Below, in pieces: positions 16,502 to 26,167 of a stretch of 64,000 nucleotides of DNA. The stretch spans positions 248,001 to 312,000 of the forward strand of contig NZ_VCYH01000001.1 in the NCBI RefSeq assembly GCF_030464345.1, in the 5' to 3' direction. Both the position numbers and the translations under genes were made by a program. Position 1 is the stretch's first letter; every line of letters begins with the position of its first letter. The DNA is from Methanoculleus frigidifontis. GTDB lineage: Archaea; Halobacteriota; Methanomicrobia; Methanomicrobiales; Methanoculleaceae. The notes beneath the pieces were generated by a model. It was not told the DNA's origin. It was given only the letters and a program-made list of their open reading frames with translations, and did no database searches.

Positions 16502-16660
16502 ATGGACGCGGCGATCTGGGACTACTGTACCGCCCGTCTGCGGGAGGAGGCGGAACCCCTGTCCGTTGCGACGGCCGATACCGACGCCTGGGTTGTCGGC
16601 GAAGCCTCGTCGGACCCTGATGCGGAGCAGACGTACAGAACTTTCGGAGCGGGGGTGTGA
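16502..16660 (+). CDS. Short ORF upstream of the DUF3467 gene
   Basis: 52 residues from ATG 16502 (MDAAIWDYC...). The same frame is open from 16451 without a standard start, so the gene may have lost its 5' end, possibly when the antitoxin on the opposite strand decayed. Its composition is protein-like and its stop lies 3 bases before the next start. Function unrecognised. Confidence 0.35.
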   Translation: MDAAIWDYCTARLREEAEPLSVATADTDAWVVGEASSDPDAEQTYRTFGAGV

Positions 16661-16663
16661 CGG

Positions 16664-17014
16664 TTGGCAGAGGAGAAGCGAGAGCGGAAGGGGCCGGGTG
16701 CGATCGACCTTCGGGAGCGGTACCGGTTCGAGCCGGAAGAACTGCAGCCCGATATCACGCAGACCGCCTACTCGAACCTTGCGTACGTCCAGGTGACGCA
16801 CCGCGACGTCTTTATCGACTTTCTGGAGATGCCCGGCCTGCGCCGGGACGACCGGGTGTTCGTGAAGGGCACGCGCATCTCTATGTCGCACGCTGCCGCA
16901 CAGCGGCTTGCCGAAGCTCTGGCCGGGATTCTCGAAAAAGTGCATACGGAGGACGGCATGGAGCAGTACGTTCCGAAGGGTGCGAGGCGGAAACCCGGGG
17001 ACGATTCGGCCTGA
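16664..17014 (+). CDS. DUF3467 protein
   Basis: 116 residues, starting at TTG 16664. The conserved DUF3467 core is visible: QTAYSNLAYVQVTHRDVFIDFLEMPG, then a basic strand and the helix SMSHAAAQRLAEALAGILEKV. Family members are short cytosolic proteins of unknown function, common in bacteria and some methanogens. A weak AGGAGAAG lies just inside the frame rather than before it, so the start is uncertain; homologs usually begin near the IDLRERYRF segment. Confidence 0.7.
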   Translation: MAEEKRERKGPGAIDLRERYRFEPEELQPDITQTAYSNLAYVQVTHRDVFIDFLEMPGLRRDDRVFVKGTRISMSHAAAQRLAEALAGILEKVHTEDGMEQYVPKGARRKPGDDSA

Positions 17015-17564
17015 CACTGTGCCGAAGACCTGCCTCTCGTGCTGCACGTCCGGCACGGATGGCGCCCTTACGCGCCGGATGGCGCCCTTACGCGCCCGGC
17101 CGGTGGGCGGGCGCCATGCTTCATCGATGAGGAGTGTGGAGGCCACGGATCGAAGACCGCGAACGTTCCCCGGCTCCTGATGCGATCCATGTCCCGGGTT
17201 AACCGTTGGTTCTTTTCGGTCTCGACACGTTCGCCCTGCAGAACATCGAACGACTGGTCGGGGTGCTGCACTGCGATGGCTTTTTCTGACGGCTCTTCTG
17301 GCACCGGGACGAACCCGGGCGTCGTCATTTTGGGAGCATGTGTGCTGAAGGTGTATCTATGCTCGGTCATGATGCTGCAGGGTGCGATACGTTCTGCGCT
17401 GAAGATGCAGGGAGCACCCTGAGAGCAGCCGGCCGCCGTTCCGGTGCGAAGGACGCTACCACCCCCGGCCCTGCACTCCGGGCGTGACGCTGGCAGCACT
17501 TTCAGCCGGGTTTTCAGCATCTGCTGCCCGTTGTCGTCAACCATCACTTATGCCGGCCGATAGA
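17015..17564. other. Region without a confident gene
   Basis: About 550 bases between the DUF3467 gene and the pilin. Near 17060-17097 a 20-base unit (CGGATGGCGCCCTTACGCGC) is repeated twice in tandem. A minus-strand open frame (about 17130-17370) has a protein-like middle with VPVPEEPSEKAIAV but no start signal or family match, so it may be a gene remnant. Confidence 0.35.
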
Positions 17565-17957
17565 TCAGATCGTTCTGTCGAGGAGCACCTGCTCGGTCCC
17601 GTCGTAGAACCTCCCGACGACGACGACCCGGTCGGGGCCGGCGGTTCCATAGGTGTTGACGGCGGTGGAGCCGGGTTCGGTACCGAGGGTGACGTTGTGG
17701 TGAACCCCGGGCGTCGTCCCGCCGACCCAGCACGTAATCTCCTGGATCTCGTCGAACCCGGCGCCGCCGTGGTTCGTGAAGGTGATGTCTGTCCCCGACC
17801 GCTCGGCGGTGACGGCCGTCGCCCCGAACCCCGGTATCCACGCAAGCCCGAAGATGAGCGAGGCGATGATCGCCGCGATGATGACGGTGATGGCGACCAT
17901 GAGCACGGTGCTGATGACTTCGGAGACGGCGGTGTCGTGCATACCTGATCTGGTCAT
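17565..17957 (-). CDS. Archaeal type IV pilin-like protein
   Basis: 130 residues from ATG 17957. The class III signal peptide is DTAVSEVISTVLMVAITV: a short basic leader, then the AVSEV box and a long hydrophobic helix. An extracellular domain of beta strands follows, with ERSGTDITFTNHGG, and the protein ends in RVVVVGRFYDGTEQVLLD. Similar proteins are pilins or adhesins processed by a prepilin peptidase (PibD/EppA), which is not in the window. Divergent from a second pilin at 18234 across about 280 bases. Confidence 0.8.
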   Translation of the reverse strand: MTRSGMHDTAVSEVISTVLMVAITVIIAAIIASLIFGLAWIPGFGATAVTAERSGTDITFTNHGGAGFDEIQEITCWVGGTTPGVHHNVTLGTEPGSTAVNTYGTAGPDRVVVVGRFYDGTEQVLLDRTI

Positions 17958-18233
17958 GACCTTTCCTGATACAGACATTTTCTCGAACCGTTATATAGGA
18001 GCTGGATTCTTTCCCGTGCTACGATTGGGTTTTTCAGGTGAGAGGCCATCGCCGGGTGGTGTGTGCCCGTCCACGACCGATGGCTTGGAAGTGCCGCCCG
18101 GAAACGATTGTTATTTTTATTCAGGCTCCTGGAAAATATGTTTAACGTTTGAAATTTTACATATACGGTTCATTTCATCGCCGTTTGCAATGTGCCGGCT
18201 ATTTATGCGAGAACCGGTAATGCTTCATTAGAT

Positions 18234-18626
18234 ATGGCCTCTATACGAGCCCCGGAGGATGCTGTCTCGCCGGTCATCGGGGTGATCCTGATGGTCGCCA
18301 TCACCATGATCCTTGCCACAGTCGTCGCCGCGACCACATTCTACATCGGCACGGACCTCGAAGATGCGAGGCATGTCGTCGTGACGGCGGAGCGGATGGG
18401 AACCGATGTTGTCTTCACCAACCACGGCGGGTCGGATATCGATGCGACGACGCTGATCACCTGTTACGTCGGCGATCCGTCGCTCGGTCAGTCGGTGAAC
18501 CTCGATACCGCGGTCGGTTCGTCGGCGATCAATCCGCACGGTCAGCCGAATACGCAGGAGCGAGTTATGGTCGTGGTGTCGTTCGTCGATGGGAGGAGTC
18601 AGGTCGTGCTGGATGTGCAGATGTGA
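18234..18626 (+). CDS. Archaeal type IV pilin-like protein
   Basis: 130 residues from ATG 18234. The N-terminus EDAVSPVIGVILMVAIT is the archaeal pilin motif. The extracellular part closely parallels the divergent pilin at 17565 (ERMGTDVVFTNHGG, ITCYVGD, and the ending VDGRSQVVLDVQ), so the two are paralogs. An upstream in-frame start at 18192 would add a non-conserved leader and is less likely. Confidence 0.82.
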   Translation: MASIRAPEDAVSPVIGVILMVAITMILATVVAATTFYIGTDLEDARHVVVTAERMGTDVVFTNHGGSDIDATTLITCYVGDPSLGQSVNLDTAVGSSAINPHGQPNTQERVMVVVSFVDGRSQVVLDVQM

Positions 18627-18697
18627 TGTCTTTTTCTAATCAAGGATCAGAAGTAGTTATGATCACTGTATAAATACTTCGCTGAAGGGGCTTTGCA

Positions 18698-19237
18698 ATG
18701 GTATCGTGTATCCGTTCTTTTTTGTTACTTGTCTTCTCTCTGTTTGCGCCGATTAATTTCTACCTTATTGGAGATTCGAGCGGTTTTGGGATCCAGAGTT
18801 TCTTCTTTCGCTACCAGAAGACCTACATGGGCGACAACTTCATCACGATTGTCCGGGATGCGGAGTATGTTATCGGTGGGATTGTTACCGGGAAGACAGC
18901 AATAGCATATAGCATCTGGGTTATCGGAGCTCTCATTATAGTTACTTCACTCATCCTTCTGTTTTCCGATCAGGAAGATGAACACTCTCATCTGGCACGG
19001 ATGTCTGGTTTTTTCATTATGGGTTCAGGAGCACTTTTCCTGTTCTCGTGCATTGTGCAGTACGGGCTTCTCTTTTATGGTTCTTCAGGGCTTTCAATTC
19101 CTTTCGGTGTCCCACTGGTAATTTTTATTGGGTATCTGTTCTATGCGGATTTTCCGGGTACCGCGCAAAATGGTGTGAATAGAATTAATTCCGAGAGTGT
19201 GATCCTGTCAACCAGAACCATAGAGGAAGAAACATAG
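18698..19237 (+). CDS. Small polytopic membrane protein of unknown function
   Basis: 179 residues with about four hydrophobic helices (near residues 5-25, 68-88, 101-121 and 130-150). No recognised family. The DNA is visibly less GC-rich than most of the window. Its last 30 bases overlap the end of the convergent large membrane protein gene. The position between pilin genes suggests a surface-related role, but this is only context. Confidence 0.55.
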   Translation: MVSCIRSFLLLVFSLFAPINFYLIGDSSGFGIQSFFFRYQKTYMGDNFITIVRDAEYVIGGIVTGKTAIAYSIWVIGALIIVTSLILLFSDQEDEHSHLARMSGFFIMGSGALFLFSCIVQYGLLFYGSSGLSIPFGVPLVIFIGYLFYADFPGTAQNGVNRINSESVILSTRTIEEET

Positions 19238-21079
19238 CCCTTCATAAAGATGATTGGTGAATGGAATCCAGAATTCATATTCATAAAATCGGCGGCAACC
19301 GAAATAAATCACCATATCGATCTGCCAGATCAACGGGAGAAGAAGCAGTATGGCAAGCGGGATCGAAAGCCAGCTAACCGGTATTCTTCTTCGATACGCC
19401 AGAATAGCCGTTATGATAACTGCTGATGCGGCCATAATTACAAGTTTTGTGAAGTAGCTGGTATCGATATCCAGCATTCTCTCGATGGGTTGCAGGATGA
19501 CCGGCAGGAGGAGCACGGGCAGGAGTACCGGGAAGAGGCATAGCATACTCTTCAGCGTACGGCGGGCGAATGATTCTGCTGTGAGTATTGGTTTGAGCAT
19601 AAGAAGGCCGAAGAACGACCCAGGAATATACAGCGGGGAGAGGTATCGCATATCGGGGACAATTCCGTGACTGTGATTTAATCCGCTGAATCTGTAGGTG
19701 AATACCAGAAGCGTGCAGAGGATCAGAATTGTTGTGAATATGATGATGTTCCTCTCCGATGGTGAGAATGCTGTAGTCCTTGTTGCCAAGAGATAGGCTG
19801 CCAGCACGATGCCGAGCAAGATGAGCGGATCTGCTCCGAGCAGTCCCATGCTACCTGACGCGGGATCGAAAAAGATCCCTGCCGCGTTCTGCAGGAAGGC
19901 GGTTATGGAATGGATTGCATCCGTCGGGAGCGCTCCAGGAACATAACTGTGCATTACGGTGTCCAGCATGGCATCGCTCACCTGTCCGGCACCGCCAGTT
20001 TCGATTACGTTCTCGCTGTCGAGAGAGAATTTCAGAAAGTACACCGGAACCAGGGGTTGGCCAGTTGTGATAATATTATTCACAAAAAACGGCAGAGCGC
20101 CCACTGCTGTAAAGAGCGGTGAGAGCAGATATGCGGCTGACTGTGACTGCTTCCTTTCCGTCTGTGTGGTGAAGTAGTTATATCCTGTCCAGATGAGGAG
20201 CGCTGCCGTTGTGGCAAGGCCTACGTCGGGTCTCGCCCACACCACAAGGCCGGACATGAGAAATGCAGCATACAGGTATGTGTCCTTTCCGTTCTTTATG
20301 TGGCGAACCATGAGCAGCACAAGGAGTGCAACGAGCGTTCCGACCAGCATATGATCTTTTCCCGCTCCAGCCCAGACAATCCAGGAAGAGCAGCAGATGG
20401 TGGCGGCGGTGCAGAGAAGTACAGCGGAAGTTCGCTCAAAAATATCCTTATATGTTGTAAATGTGATCACAGCGAATGAGGCAAATAACAGATGGTTCGT
20501 GAAGATGACGGCCGCCGTCTCGAGTGGAGCAGTGCCCGGCAGCCAGCGCTCGGGATTAAAGAGGAAAAGGTTGTAGAAGAACAGGGCGAAGATCAGAATC
20601 ATTGCGAAGATCTTCAAGATCCTGAAATGTCGGAGCTTCTCGTTTGACGAGTACTGAATATACAGGCGCTGCATTCCATTGATGACGAATATTCCGAGAC
20701 ATGTCCAGAGTGCTATGACTGCATACCCGAAGAAGTCGCCCCACAGCGAGATCCCGACAAGTGATGGCAGTGCGGTAATCGGGAGCATGAGCGAATACAT
20801 GAGCACATTGTTTCGTACTTCAAAATAGGTGAATGGAGTTCTGTTATAGAAGGCACCGTATTTCCCTTCACTAAATGTTACCTGATGGCCTTCGGCGAGC
20901 TGATGGAGCTGGTTGACCGTGATCCATGAATCGTTAATCAGCAGGTTGGGAGCTGATATTGTAATTATTCCAAAAAGGCTCGCCGCAAATAAGAAGATGT
21001 AGATATAGTTTTCGTTCAGAAGATGGGATATGGATTGCCACATTTCACGATATAATTTTGAATGAGGCTCTAGAGGCAT
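19208..21079 (-). CDS. Large polytopic membrane protein, possible GT-C glycosyltransferase
   Basis: 623 residues with about a dozen membrane helices. After the first helix an external loop begins LLINDSWITVNQL, which resembles the acidic first loop of GT-C enzymes that use lipid-linked sugars, but no diagnostic motif is certain. It ends with a short tail after the last helix. The gene lies between pilin genes, so it could modify surface proteins (inference). Its G+C content is lower than that of the neighbouring housekeeping genes, which hints at acquisition. Confidence 0.55.
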   Translation of the reverse strand: MPLEPHSKLYREMWQSISHLLNENYIYIFLFAASLFGIITISAPNLLINDSWITVNQLHQLAEGHQVTFSEGKYGAFYNRTPFTYFEVRNNVLMYSLMLPITALPSLVGISLWGDFFGYAVIALWTCLGIFVINGMQRLYIQYSSNEKLRHFRILKIFAMILIFALFFYNLFLFNPERWLPGTAPLETAAVIFTNHLLFASFAVITFTTYKDIFERTSAVLLCTAATICCSSWIVWAGAGKDHMLVGTLVALLVLLMVRHIKNGKDTYLYAAFLMSGLVVWARPDVGLATTAALLIWTGYNYFTTQTERKQSQSAAYLLSPLFTAVGALPFFVNNIITTGQPLVPVYFLKFSLDSENVIETGGAGQVSDAMLDTVMHSYVPGALPTDAIHSITAFLQNAAGIFFDPASGSMGLLGADPLILLGIVLAAYLLATRTTAFSPSERNIIIFTTILILCTLLVFTYRFSGLNHSHGIVPDMRYLSPLYIPGSFFGLLMLKPILTAESFARRTLKSMLCLFPVLLPVLLLPVILQPIERMLDIDTSYFTKLVIMAASAVIITAILAYRRRIPVSWLSIPLAILLLLPLIWQIDMVIYFGCRRFYEYEFWIPFTNHLYEGLCFFLYGSG

Positions 21080-21155
21080 GTTCGCTCCAAATTTGCTGGT
21101 TTAAAGGATTAGTGAATTTGGCGTCTTATCTTTAAAAAGAGAGGAGTTTGGTTAC

Positions 21156-21542
21156 TTATACGTAGGTGTCGAGAATTACCTGTTGGCTCCCGTCAGAGAA
21201 TGTTGCCGTTACAACAACATGATCTTTATCGGTTGTACCGCCTGCAAGTGTCCATGAAGTCCCTACTGAAGGAACACTCGTTGTACTTTCTGTAGCGGTT
21301 GTGCCAGCAGATATTCTAAGGCCTGTTAGATCATCCGAATCGGGCCCACCCTGATATGTAACGATGATGTTTGTAGAACCCTGTTGTTTCGCCGTAGCAG
21401 CAACACTCTTTGTTGTTTCAACATTCCCAGCCATCCCGAACACAAACGCCGCGATGACCGCGGCGAGGATCACCGTGATGGCGACCATTAAGATCACACC
21501 GATAACCGGTGAGACTGCATCTTCATTCTCTCTGAAGTTCAT
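21156..21542 (-). CDS. Archaeal type IV pilin-like protein
   Basis: 128 residues. The N-terminus MNFRENEDAVSPVIGVILMVA is a short leader plus the class III signal and hydrophobic helix. The extracellular domain is rich in Ser/Thr/Gly and ends in VVTATFSDGSQQVILDTYV, parallel to the other two pilins. A TATA-like element near 21611-21625 on the minus strand lies about 75 bases upstream. Confidence 0.82.
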   Translation of the reverse strand: MNFRENEDAVSPVIGVILMVAITVILAAVIAAFVFGMAGNVETTKSVAATAKQQGSTNIIVTYQGGPDSDDLTGLRISAGTTATESTTSVPSVGTSWTLAGGTTDKDHVVVTATFSDGSQQVILDTYV

Positions 21543-21867
21543 GGTTTAATCACCTTCTGTGTCTTCCGCCCGGCATCGGGCGTTCTCTTGACAATAACGA
21601 CTGATTTTCGAAAATATATATTTATTGCGCTACGGTTTTTGTCGGAAAGATTTTATACCGATCTTCCGGCACTCATGAAATATCCTTTTATTCTATTAAA
21701 ACATGCCGAATAAATTTGCTGACGCTCCGTTGAGATAATGGGAAAAGGGTTGTTTTAACGAATGAAAGGGGGTTCGCGAAACAATGTTCGTTGAACCCGC
21801 CTGCGGCCGCCCCTGCGGGCGTGCCGCCCCGCTGCAGTCCCGCCCCGCGGGCACGCGCTCTACCGCC
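21543..21867. other. Pilin promoter region and GC-rich spacer
   Basis: About 325 bases without a gene. The left part is AT-rich and holds the minus-strand pilin promoter (AAATATATATTTATT near 21611-21625) and an imperfect inverted repeat (GGAAAGAT...ATCTTCC, about 21642-21668). The right part (about 21797-21860) is very GC-rich and lies just after the stop of the next minus-strand gene, where it may terminate transcription. Confidence 0.4.
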
Positions 21868-22314
21868 CTACCCGGGCAGGGAAAAATCGATGGTAAACCC
21901 GCCCTCGCTCTCCCGGAAGGATGCGTCGGGGGCGATTGCGCCGACGTAGCCCTTCAGGTAGGGGATGGCGATCCGTTCGTCTGCAAAGGCGTCCGCAAGG
22001 GCCGTGGTGTTCGCCGTGATCACCGTCAGCCGCGTGCCGTCGTCCAGGTCCTCGAGCTCCGATGCGATCCCCCACATCAGGAGGATCCCCTCCATCAGGG
22101 TCGCAGGCTCCATCCGCTCGCTCGCGTGGTCCCGCAGCGCCGCACCGTCCTCGGCGCCGAGGTCGTGGGCGAGCGATGCGATGTCGCGCGAGAGTTCCAT
22201 CGTCCCCCGGTCGAGAAGCCGCCGGAGGATCGGGGTCGCGACCGTGTGGCGCCGAATGGAGCGGGCGAGCTTGATCAGCTGCCAGTCCTTTGCAAACGAA
22301 ACTCCTGTCCGCAT
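21868..22314 (-). CDS. Conserved hypothetical protein
   Basis: 148 residues, helical in the first two thirds (HTVATPILRRLLDRG, MELSRDIASLAHDLG) with a beta-rich C-terminal third (TRLTVITANTTALADAF, GGFTIDFSLPG). I do not recognise the family. It starts one base after the stop of the small membrane gene upstream (TGA-G-ATG), so the two are translated together. Confidence 0.6.
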   Translation of the reverse strand: MRTGVSFAKDWQLIKLARSIRRHTVATPILRRLLDRGTMELSRDIASLAHDLGAEDGAALRDHASERMEPATLMEGILLMWGIASELEDLDDGTRLTVITANTTALADAFADERIAIPYLKGYVGAIAPDASFRESEGGFTIDFSLPG

Positions 22315-22315
22315 C

Positions 22316-22594
22316 TCACCCTCTCAGTACGCCGTAGGCCATCACGCCGAGGCCGATGATCACCACCAGCCGCGAAAAGACCGTCGCCCAGAGGACGACG
22401 AACGCGTCCGGCGTGAATATGCTCACGAGATCGGCGAACGCAATACCGACGATCAGCGTGAACAGCCCGTAGATGAAGTAGAGCAGGGTCTGCTGCCTGA
22501 CGATCCGGTAGGCGTTGTAGATGATGCCGATCAGCAGCCCGCCCAGCAGAAACGAGACGACCGCGAGCATCTGTTGAATCTGTTCGATCTCCAT
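22316..22594 (-). CDS. Small three-helix membrane protein
   Basis: 92 residues, from ATG 22594 (MEIEQIQQMLAVVSF). Three hydrophobic helices separated by short basic turns (NAYRIVRQQ; VFSRLV) resemble the DUF7521-like small membrane proteins of euryarchaea. The track of sequence upstream of this ATG overlaps the Lrp gene's end in poor composition and is not coding. It forms a two-gene unit with the following hypothetical gene. Confidence 0.6.
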   Translation of the reverse strand: MEIEQIQQMLAVVSFLLGGLLIGIIYNAYRIVRQQTLLYFIYGLFTLIVGIAFADLVSIFTPDAFVVLWATVFSRLVVIIGLGVMAYGVLRG

Positions 22595-22610
22595 ACCTGT
22601 ATCTTGCCCC

Positions 22611-23051
22611 CTAACCGTTCTGAACCTGTTCCTTGACCTTCCGGACGGCGATGATCGTCTGGATGTCCCGGACGCCTGCAAGCCCCGAGAGCGGGATGAG
22701 CACCTCGCGCTTCAGTTCGGTGATGCTCTGCACCCGCACCTTGACGAAGAAGTCTCCCGGCTCCAGCACCTCATAAAGCTCGAGGACGCTCGGCAGCTCC
22801 ATCATGAAGGCTTCGACGTCTGTCTTCTTCTCAGGCGTCACCCGGACGTTCAGAAAAGCGATGAGCGTGTGCTCGAAGCACTTCTGATTGATGACGATCG
22901 TAAACCGCTCGATGATCCCGGCGTTCTTCAGTTTCTCGATCCGCTTAAAGACCGTTGATGGTGCGATGCCGAGCTGGGAGCCGAGCTCTGCCATGGACAT
23001 CCGCCCGTCCCGCTGCAGTTCCCGGAGTATCGCACCGTCAATATCATCCAT
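22611..23051 (-). CDS. Lrp/AsnC family transcriptional regulator
   Basis: 146 residues from ATG 23051. An N-terminal winged helix-turn-helix (IDGAILRELQRDGRMSMAELGSQ...PSTVFKRIEKL) is followed by the RAM ligand-binding domain (VLELYEVLEPGDFFVKVRVQ). Lrp proteins form octamers and respond to amino acids. The AT-rich upstream region contains GGTTATATC about 30 bases before the start, suggesting a leaderless mRNA. Its targets cannot be inferred. Confidence 0.9.
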   Translation of the reverse strand: MDDIDGAILRELQRDGRMSMAELGSQLGIAPSTVFKRIEKLKNAGIIERFTIVINQKCFEHTLIAFLNVRVTPEKKTDVEAFMMELPSVLELYEVLEPGDFFVKVRVQSITELKREVLIPLSGLAGVRDIQTIIAVRKVKEQVQNG

Positions 23052-23222
23052 TTGACATATAGTTGCAAAAACATCGATATAACCATTTCGTTTTTCTATA
23101 GAAGGTAAATCAAACACTTATCCGGTTTTTAGAATTAAATGTCGGACGTTTGAGCCGTACCCTGCGTTGGTGCAGTATTGCTCCCGGGTGCAAGATCGTG
23201 TAGATCTCCCGAAGCGCCCCTC

Positions 23223-24029
23223 TCATCCCGTATCGGGATACAAGAGGGTGCCGCCGGGGTTGACGATCCTCGATCCCCCCGGCGCACCCGCGGCCGACGC
23301 GATCGCCGCCTCCACAAACGCCCGCGCAGCGGCCGCCGCCTCCCGGACGCCAAGGCCGCGGGCACGATATGCCGCCAGCGCCGCGGCGAAGCAGCAGCCG
23401 GAGCCGTGCACCGAATAGGGGTACATCCGCCCCGAGAACTGCCGGACGCCGGCCGCGTCCACCAGGACGTCGACCGCCCGCTCGCCCGCAAGGTGGCCGC
23501 CCTTCACTACGACGGCGCCGGCGCCGAGGTCCCGTATCCTCCGGCCCGCCTCCGCCATATCCTCGGGCGACGCGATCCGCATCCCTGCCAGCACCTCCGC
23601 CTCCGGGATGTTCGGCGTGACGATCTCGGCGCGGGGGATCAGCAGCCCGACGAGGTCGGCGACGGCGTCCCCGGCGAGGAGGCGGTGGCCCGAGGTCGAG
23701 ACCATCACCGGGTCGACGACCACCGGCACCCCGGCGGGTAAACTCTCAGCAACCGTCCGGATGATCGCGGCGGTGCCGAGCATCCCGGTCTTGAAGGCGC
23801 CGATCGCAAAATCGTCCCGGACGGCGGCAAGCTGTGCGGCGACCGCCTCCGCCGGCAGCGTCCAGCTCCCCCGCACCTCCCGGGTGTTCTGGGCGGTGAC
23901 GGCGGTGATCACCGTCAGCCCAAAGACTCCGATCGCCGTGAACGTCTTGAGGTCCGCCTGGATGCCCGCCCCGCCGCCCGAGTCCGACCCGGCGATACTG
24001 CAGGCCGCGATCATCTGCGATCCGCTCAT
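23223..24029 (-). CDS. thiD: Hydroxymethylpyrimidine/phosphomethylpyrimidine kinase
   Basis: 268 residues of the ribokinase fold. It carries [17 protein letters not shown] near the N-terminus, the [10 protein letters not shown] strand and the anion-hole motif [11 protein letters not shown]. It phosphorylates HMP and HMP-P in thiamine synthesis. Many archaeal ThiD proteins carry a ThiN domain; this one ends at kinase length and does not. It is divergent from the AIR-synthase-like gene. Confidence 0.92.
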   Translation of the reverse strand: MSGSQMIAACSIAGSDSGGGAGIQADLKTFTAIGVFGLTVITAVTAQNTREVRGSWTLPAEAVAAQLAAVRDDFAIGAFKTGMLGTAAIIRTVAESLPAGVPVVVDPVMVSTSGHRLLAGDAVADLVGLLIPRAEIVTPNIPEAEVLAGMRIASPEDMAEAGRRIRDLGAGAVVVKGGHLAGERAVDVLVDAAGVRQFSGRMYPYSVHGSGCCFAAALAAYRARGLGVREAAAAARAFVEAAIASAAGAPGGSRIVNPGGTLLYPDTG

Positions 24030-24082
24030 GCTTCATGCGTTGGCGCTCCCCGGCAAGAACCTTTCCGCCCGGCCGGACGGCG

Positions 24083-24090
24083 CTTTTATC
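24083..24090 (+). promoter_or_regulatory. TATA box of the AIR-synthase-like gene
   Basis: CTTTTATC, centred about 30 bases before the ATG at 24117, implying a leaderless or near-leaderless transcript. Confidence 0.45.
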
Positions 24091-24116
24091 ATGCTCCCGC
24101 ACCGACCTCTTAATCA

Positions 24117-25454
24117 ATGGACGTAGAAGAATTTGGCCGCCGGCACCTTGCCGCCGGCACCCCCGACGACGAGATCGTGCGGCTGATGCAGGGCGAGATC
24201 CTGGACGTGAAGTGCTGCCGCGTATCCGCGTCGTATGCTGAGTCGTTCGCCCGCGCCGTTCTCGCCGAGGTGAAGAACTCCACTGGCCTCTCCGGCGACC
24301 TCTACGAATTCGAACCCTCGGGATCGACGATGGGCGAGTTCGGCGTCGGCTCCCGCGGCTCCGGCGACTTCTTCGCGCACAGGGAGCTCGCCCGGATCAT
24401 CGGCAGCACCGATGCGGCCGTCGGCGTCGACGAGATGGACGACGCCGGCGCCGTCCGGGCAGGGGGCACCTATATCATCACCACCGTCGACGGGATGCAC
24501 TCCCGCCTCTCCGACTTCCCGTTCCTCGCGGGCTTTCACGTCACCCGGGCGACCCTCCGGGACGTCTACGTCATGGGAGCGCGGCCGATCGCCCTCCTCT
24601 CCGATATCCACGTCGCCGACGACGGCGATGTGGCGAAGATCTTCGACTACACCGCAGGCGTCAGCGCCGTCGGCGAGGCGATGGGCGTCCCGCTCGTCAC
24701 CGGCTCGACGCTCCGGATCGGCGGCGACATGGTGCTCGGGAACCGGCTGACCGGCTGCGTCGGCGCGGTCGGGGTCACCGACCACCTCACCGCCCGGAAA
24801 CAGATCCGGCCCGGCGACGTCCTCCTCATGACCGAGGGCGCGGGCGGGGGCACCATCGCCACCGCCGCCATCTACTCCGGGTTCCCCGAGGTCGTCGAAG
24901 AGACGATCAACCTCCACTTCCTCAAGGCCGCCGAGGCGCTGATCGCGGCCGATATCCTTCCCGCAATCCACGCCATGACCGACGTCACCAACGGCGGGCT
25001 GCGCGGCGACGCCTACGAGATGGCCGAGACCGCGGGCTGCCGGATCGTCGTCGTCGAGGACGATCTGCGCACCCTCGTCCAGCCGCAGGTGCTCGCAATG
25101 CTCGATGCTCTCGAGATAGACTACCTGGGCGTCTCGCTCGACGCCCTGCTCGTCGTCGCGCCCCGCGAGGCTGCGCCGGCGATCGTCCGGGTGGTCGAGG
25201 CGGCGGGCGTGCGGATGCGCGAGATCGGCTACGTGGAGGAGGGAACGCCCGAGTCGGTCCTCTCCATCGGCGGCGAGATCCACGACTTCACGCCCCGGTT
25301 CCGTGAGTCGGCCTATACCCCGGTGAAGAAGGTCGTGGATGAGGAGAAGCGTGATTTCGAGGAGATGAAAACCGGGGTCGAGCGGGCGGCGACTGCGGCG
25401 CTCGCAAAGAAAGAGCGGATCCTCGAGCGGCTCCGGAAGGAGTACTCCTCCTAA
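24117..25454 (+). CDS. AIR synthase-related protein (PurM/HypE superfamily)
   Basis: 445 residues. The PurM-type ATP-binding core is seen as [29 protein letters not shown] and [13 protein letters not shown], with a C-terminal domain containing [16 protein letters not shown] helical, lysine- and glutamate-rich extension ends the protein. PurM relatives in methanogens include HypE, SelD, ThiL and methanogenesis-marker proteins; the exact substrate is unknown. Its stop overlaps the stop of the convergent methyltransferase gene. Confidence 0.8.
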   Translation: MDVEEFGRRHLAAGTPDDEIVRLMQGEILDVKCCRVSASYAESFARAVLAEVKNSTGLSGDLYEFEPSGSTMGEFGVGSRGSGDFFAHRELARIIGSTDAAVGVDEMDDAGAVRAGGTYIITTVDGMHSRLSDFPFLAGFHVTRATLRDVYVMGARPIALLSDIHVADDGDVAKIFDYTAGVSAVGEAMGVPLVTGSTLRIGGDMVLGNRLTGCVGAVGVTDHLTARKQIRPGDVLLMTEGAGGGTIATAAIYSGFPEVVEETINLHFLKAAEALIAADILPAIHAMTDVTNGGLRGDAYEMAETAGCRIVVVEDDLRTLVQPQVLAMLDALEIDYLGVSLDALLVVAPREAAPAIVRVVEAAGVRMREIGYVEEGTPESVLSIGGEIHDFTPRFRESAYTPVKKVVDEEKRDFEEMKTGVERAATAALAKKERILERLRKEYSS

Positions 25455-26167
25455 CGCTCCGGCTTTTTTGCAGAAGCGCAGAGATTATAGGCCAGGTACG
25501 GGATCTTCTCCTCGACGAACGGCTCCACCAGCCTTGCAGCCTTGAATACCGGGCCGCGGAGCGCGAGGTGGGCGAACGAGCAGCGTTTCGTGGAGATGTC
25601 GACGAACCCGGCGCTCTCTAACAGATCGCAGATCTCCGCCTCGTTATAGTAATGCTCGTCGAAGTCGCCGACGCCGACCTTCTTTAAGCCCACCTTCTCC
25701 CCGACCTGGTAGATGAACGGGACGGCGCTCGTGAAGACATTGTGCCCGAGCGTGCAGAGGGCGAGCGACCCGCCGGGGCGCAGGATCCGGTAGACCTCGT
25801 CCAGCATAGCCGCGGGGCGGGGGACGTAACTGAAGGCGAGGAGGCTTGCGGCCGCGTCGAACGTCCCGTCGCAGAACGGCAGCACGTCGGCGGTGCCGAC
25901 GACGAACTCGCTCTGCCGGTAGCGCTCCTTCCCTTTCGCGACCATCTTCGGGCTGATATCAAGGCCGATCGCCCTGCCCCCGTCGGCGACGTACTGGCGG
26001 ATAAAGAGGCCGGTCCCGCACCCGAGGTCGAGGAGGAACCCGCCCTTCGGGAGCCGGGAGGCTATCTGCTCCCGGATGTGCGCGTGGTAGTAGCGCCCCT
26101 GGTCGCGGTCGTAGCGGTCGTCGTAGATCTCGGCGACGTCGTCATAGTGCTGCTGAACTTTCTTCAC
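25451..26167 (-). CDS. Class I SAM-dependent methyltransferase
   Basis: 238 residues, UbiE/Methyltransf_11 type. Motif I is LLDLGCGTGLF (residue about 46), followed by GLDISPKMV, then SLLAFSYVPRP and RILRPGGSLAL. The substrate is unknown. It is the last gene of the long minus-strand operon, and overlaps the end of rfcS2 by 26 bases. A C-terminal Cys-containing tail is unremarkable. Confidence 0.85.
   Translation of the reverse strand: MKKVQQHYDDVAEIYDDRYDRDQGRYYHAHIREQIASRLPKGGFLLDLGCGTGLFIRQYVADGGRAIGLDISPKMVAKGKERYRQSEFVVGTADVLPFCDGTFDAAASLLAFSYVPRPAAMLDEVYRILRPGGSLALCTLGHNVFTSAVPFIYQVGEKVGLKKVGVGDFDEHYYNEAEICDLLESAGFVDISTKRCSFAHLALRGPVFKAARLVEPFVEEKIPYLAYNLCASAKKPER

Noticed and set aside
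17060-17097. Start of a CRISPR or satellite array
   Set aside because: Only two tandem 20-base units without spacers.
17068-17547. 159-codon minus-strand frame before the pilin
   Set aside because: A short middle part looks protein-like, but there is no start signal or family match, and the ends are low quality. Mentioned only as a possible remnant.
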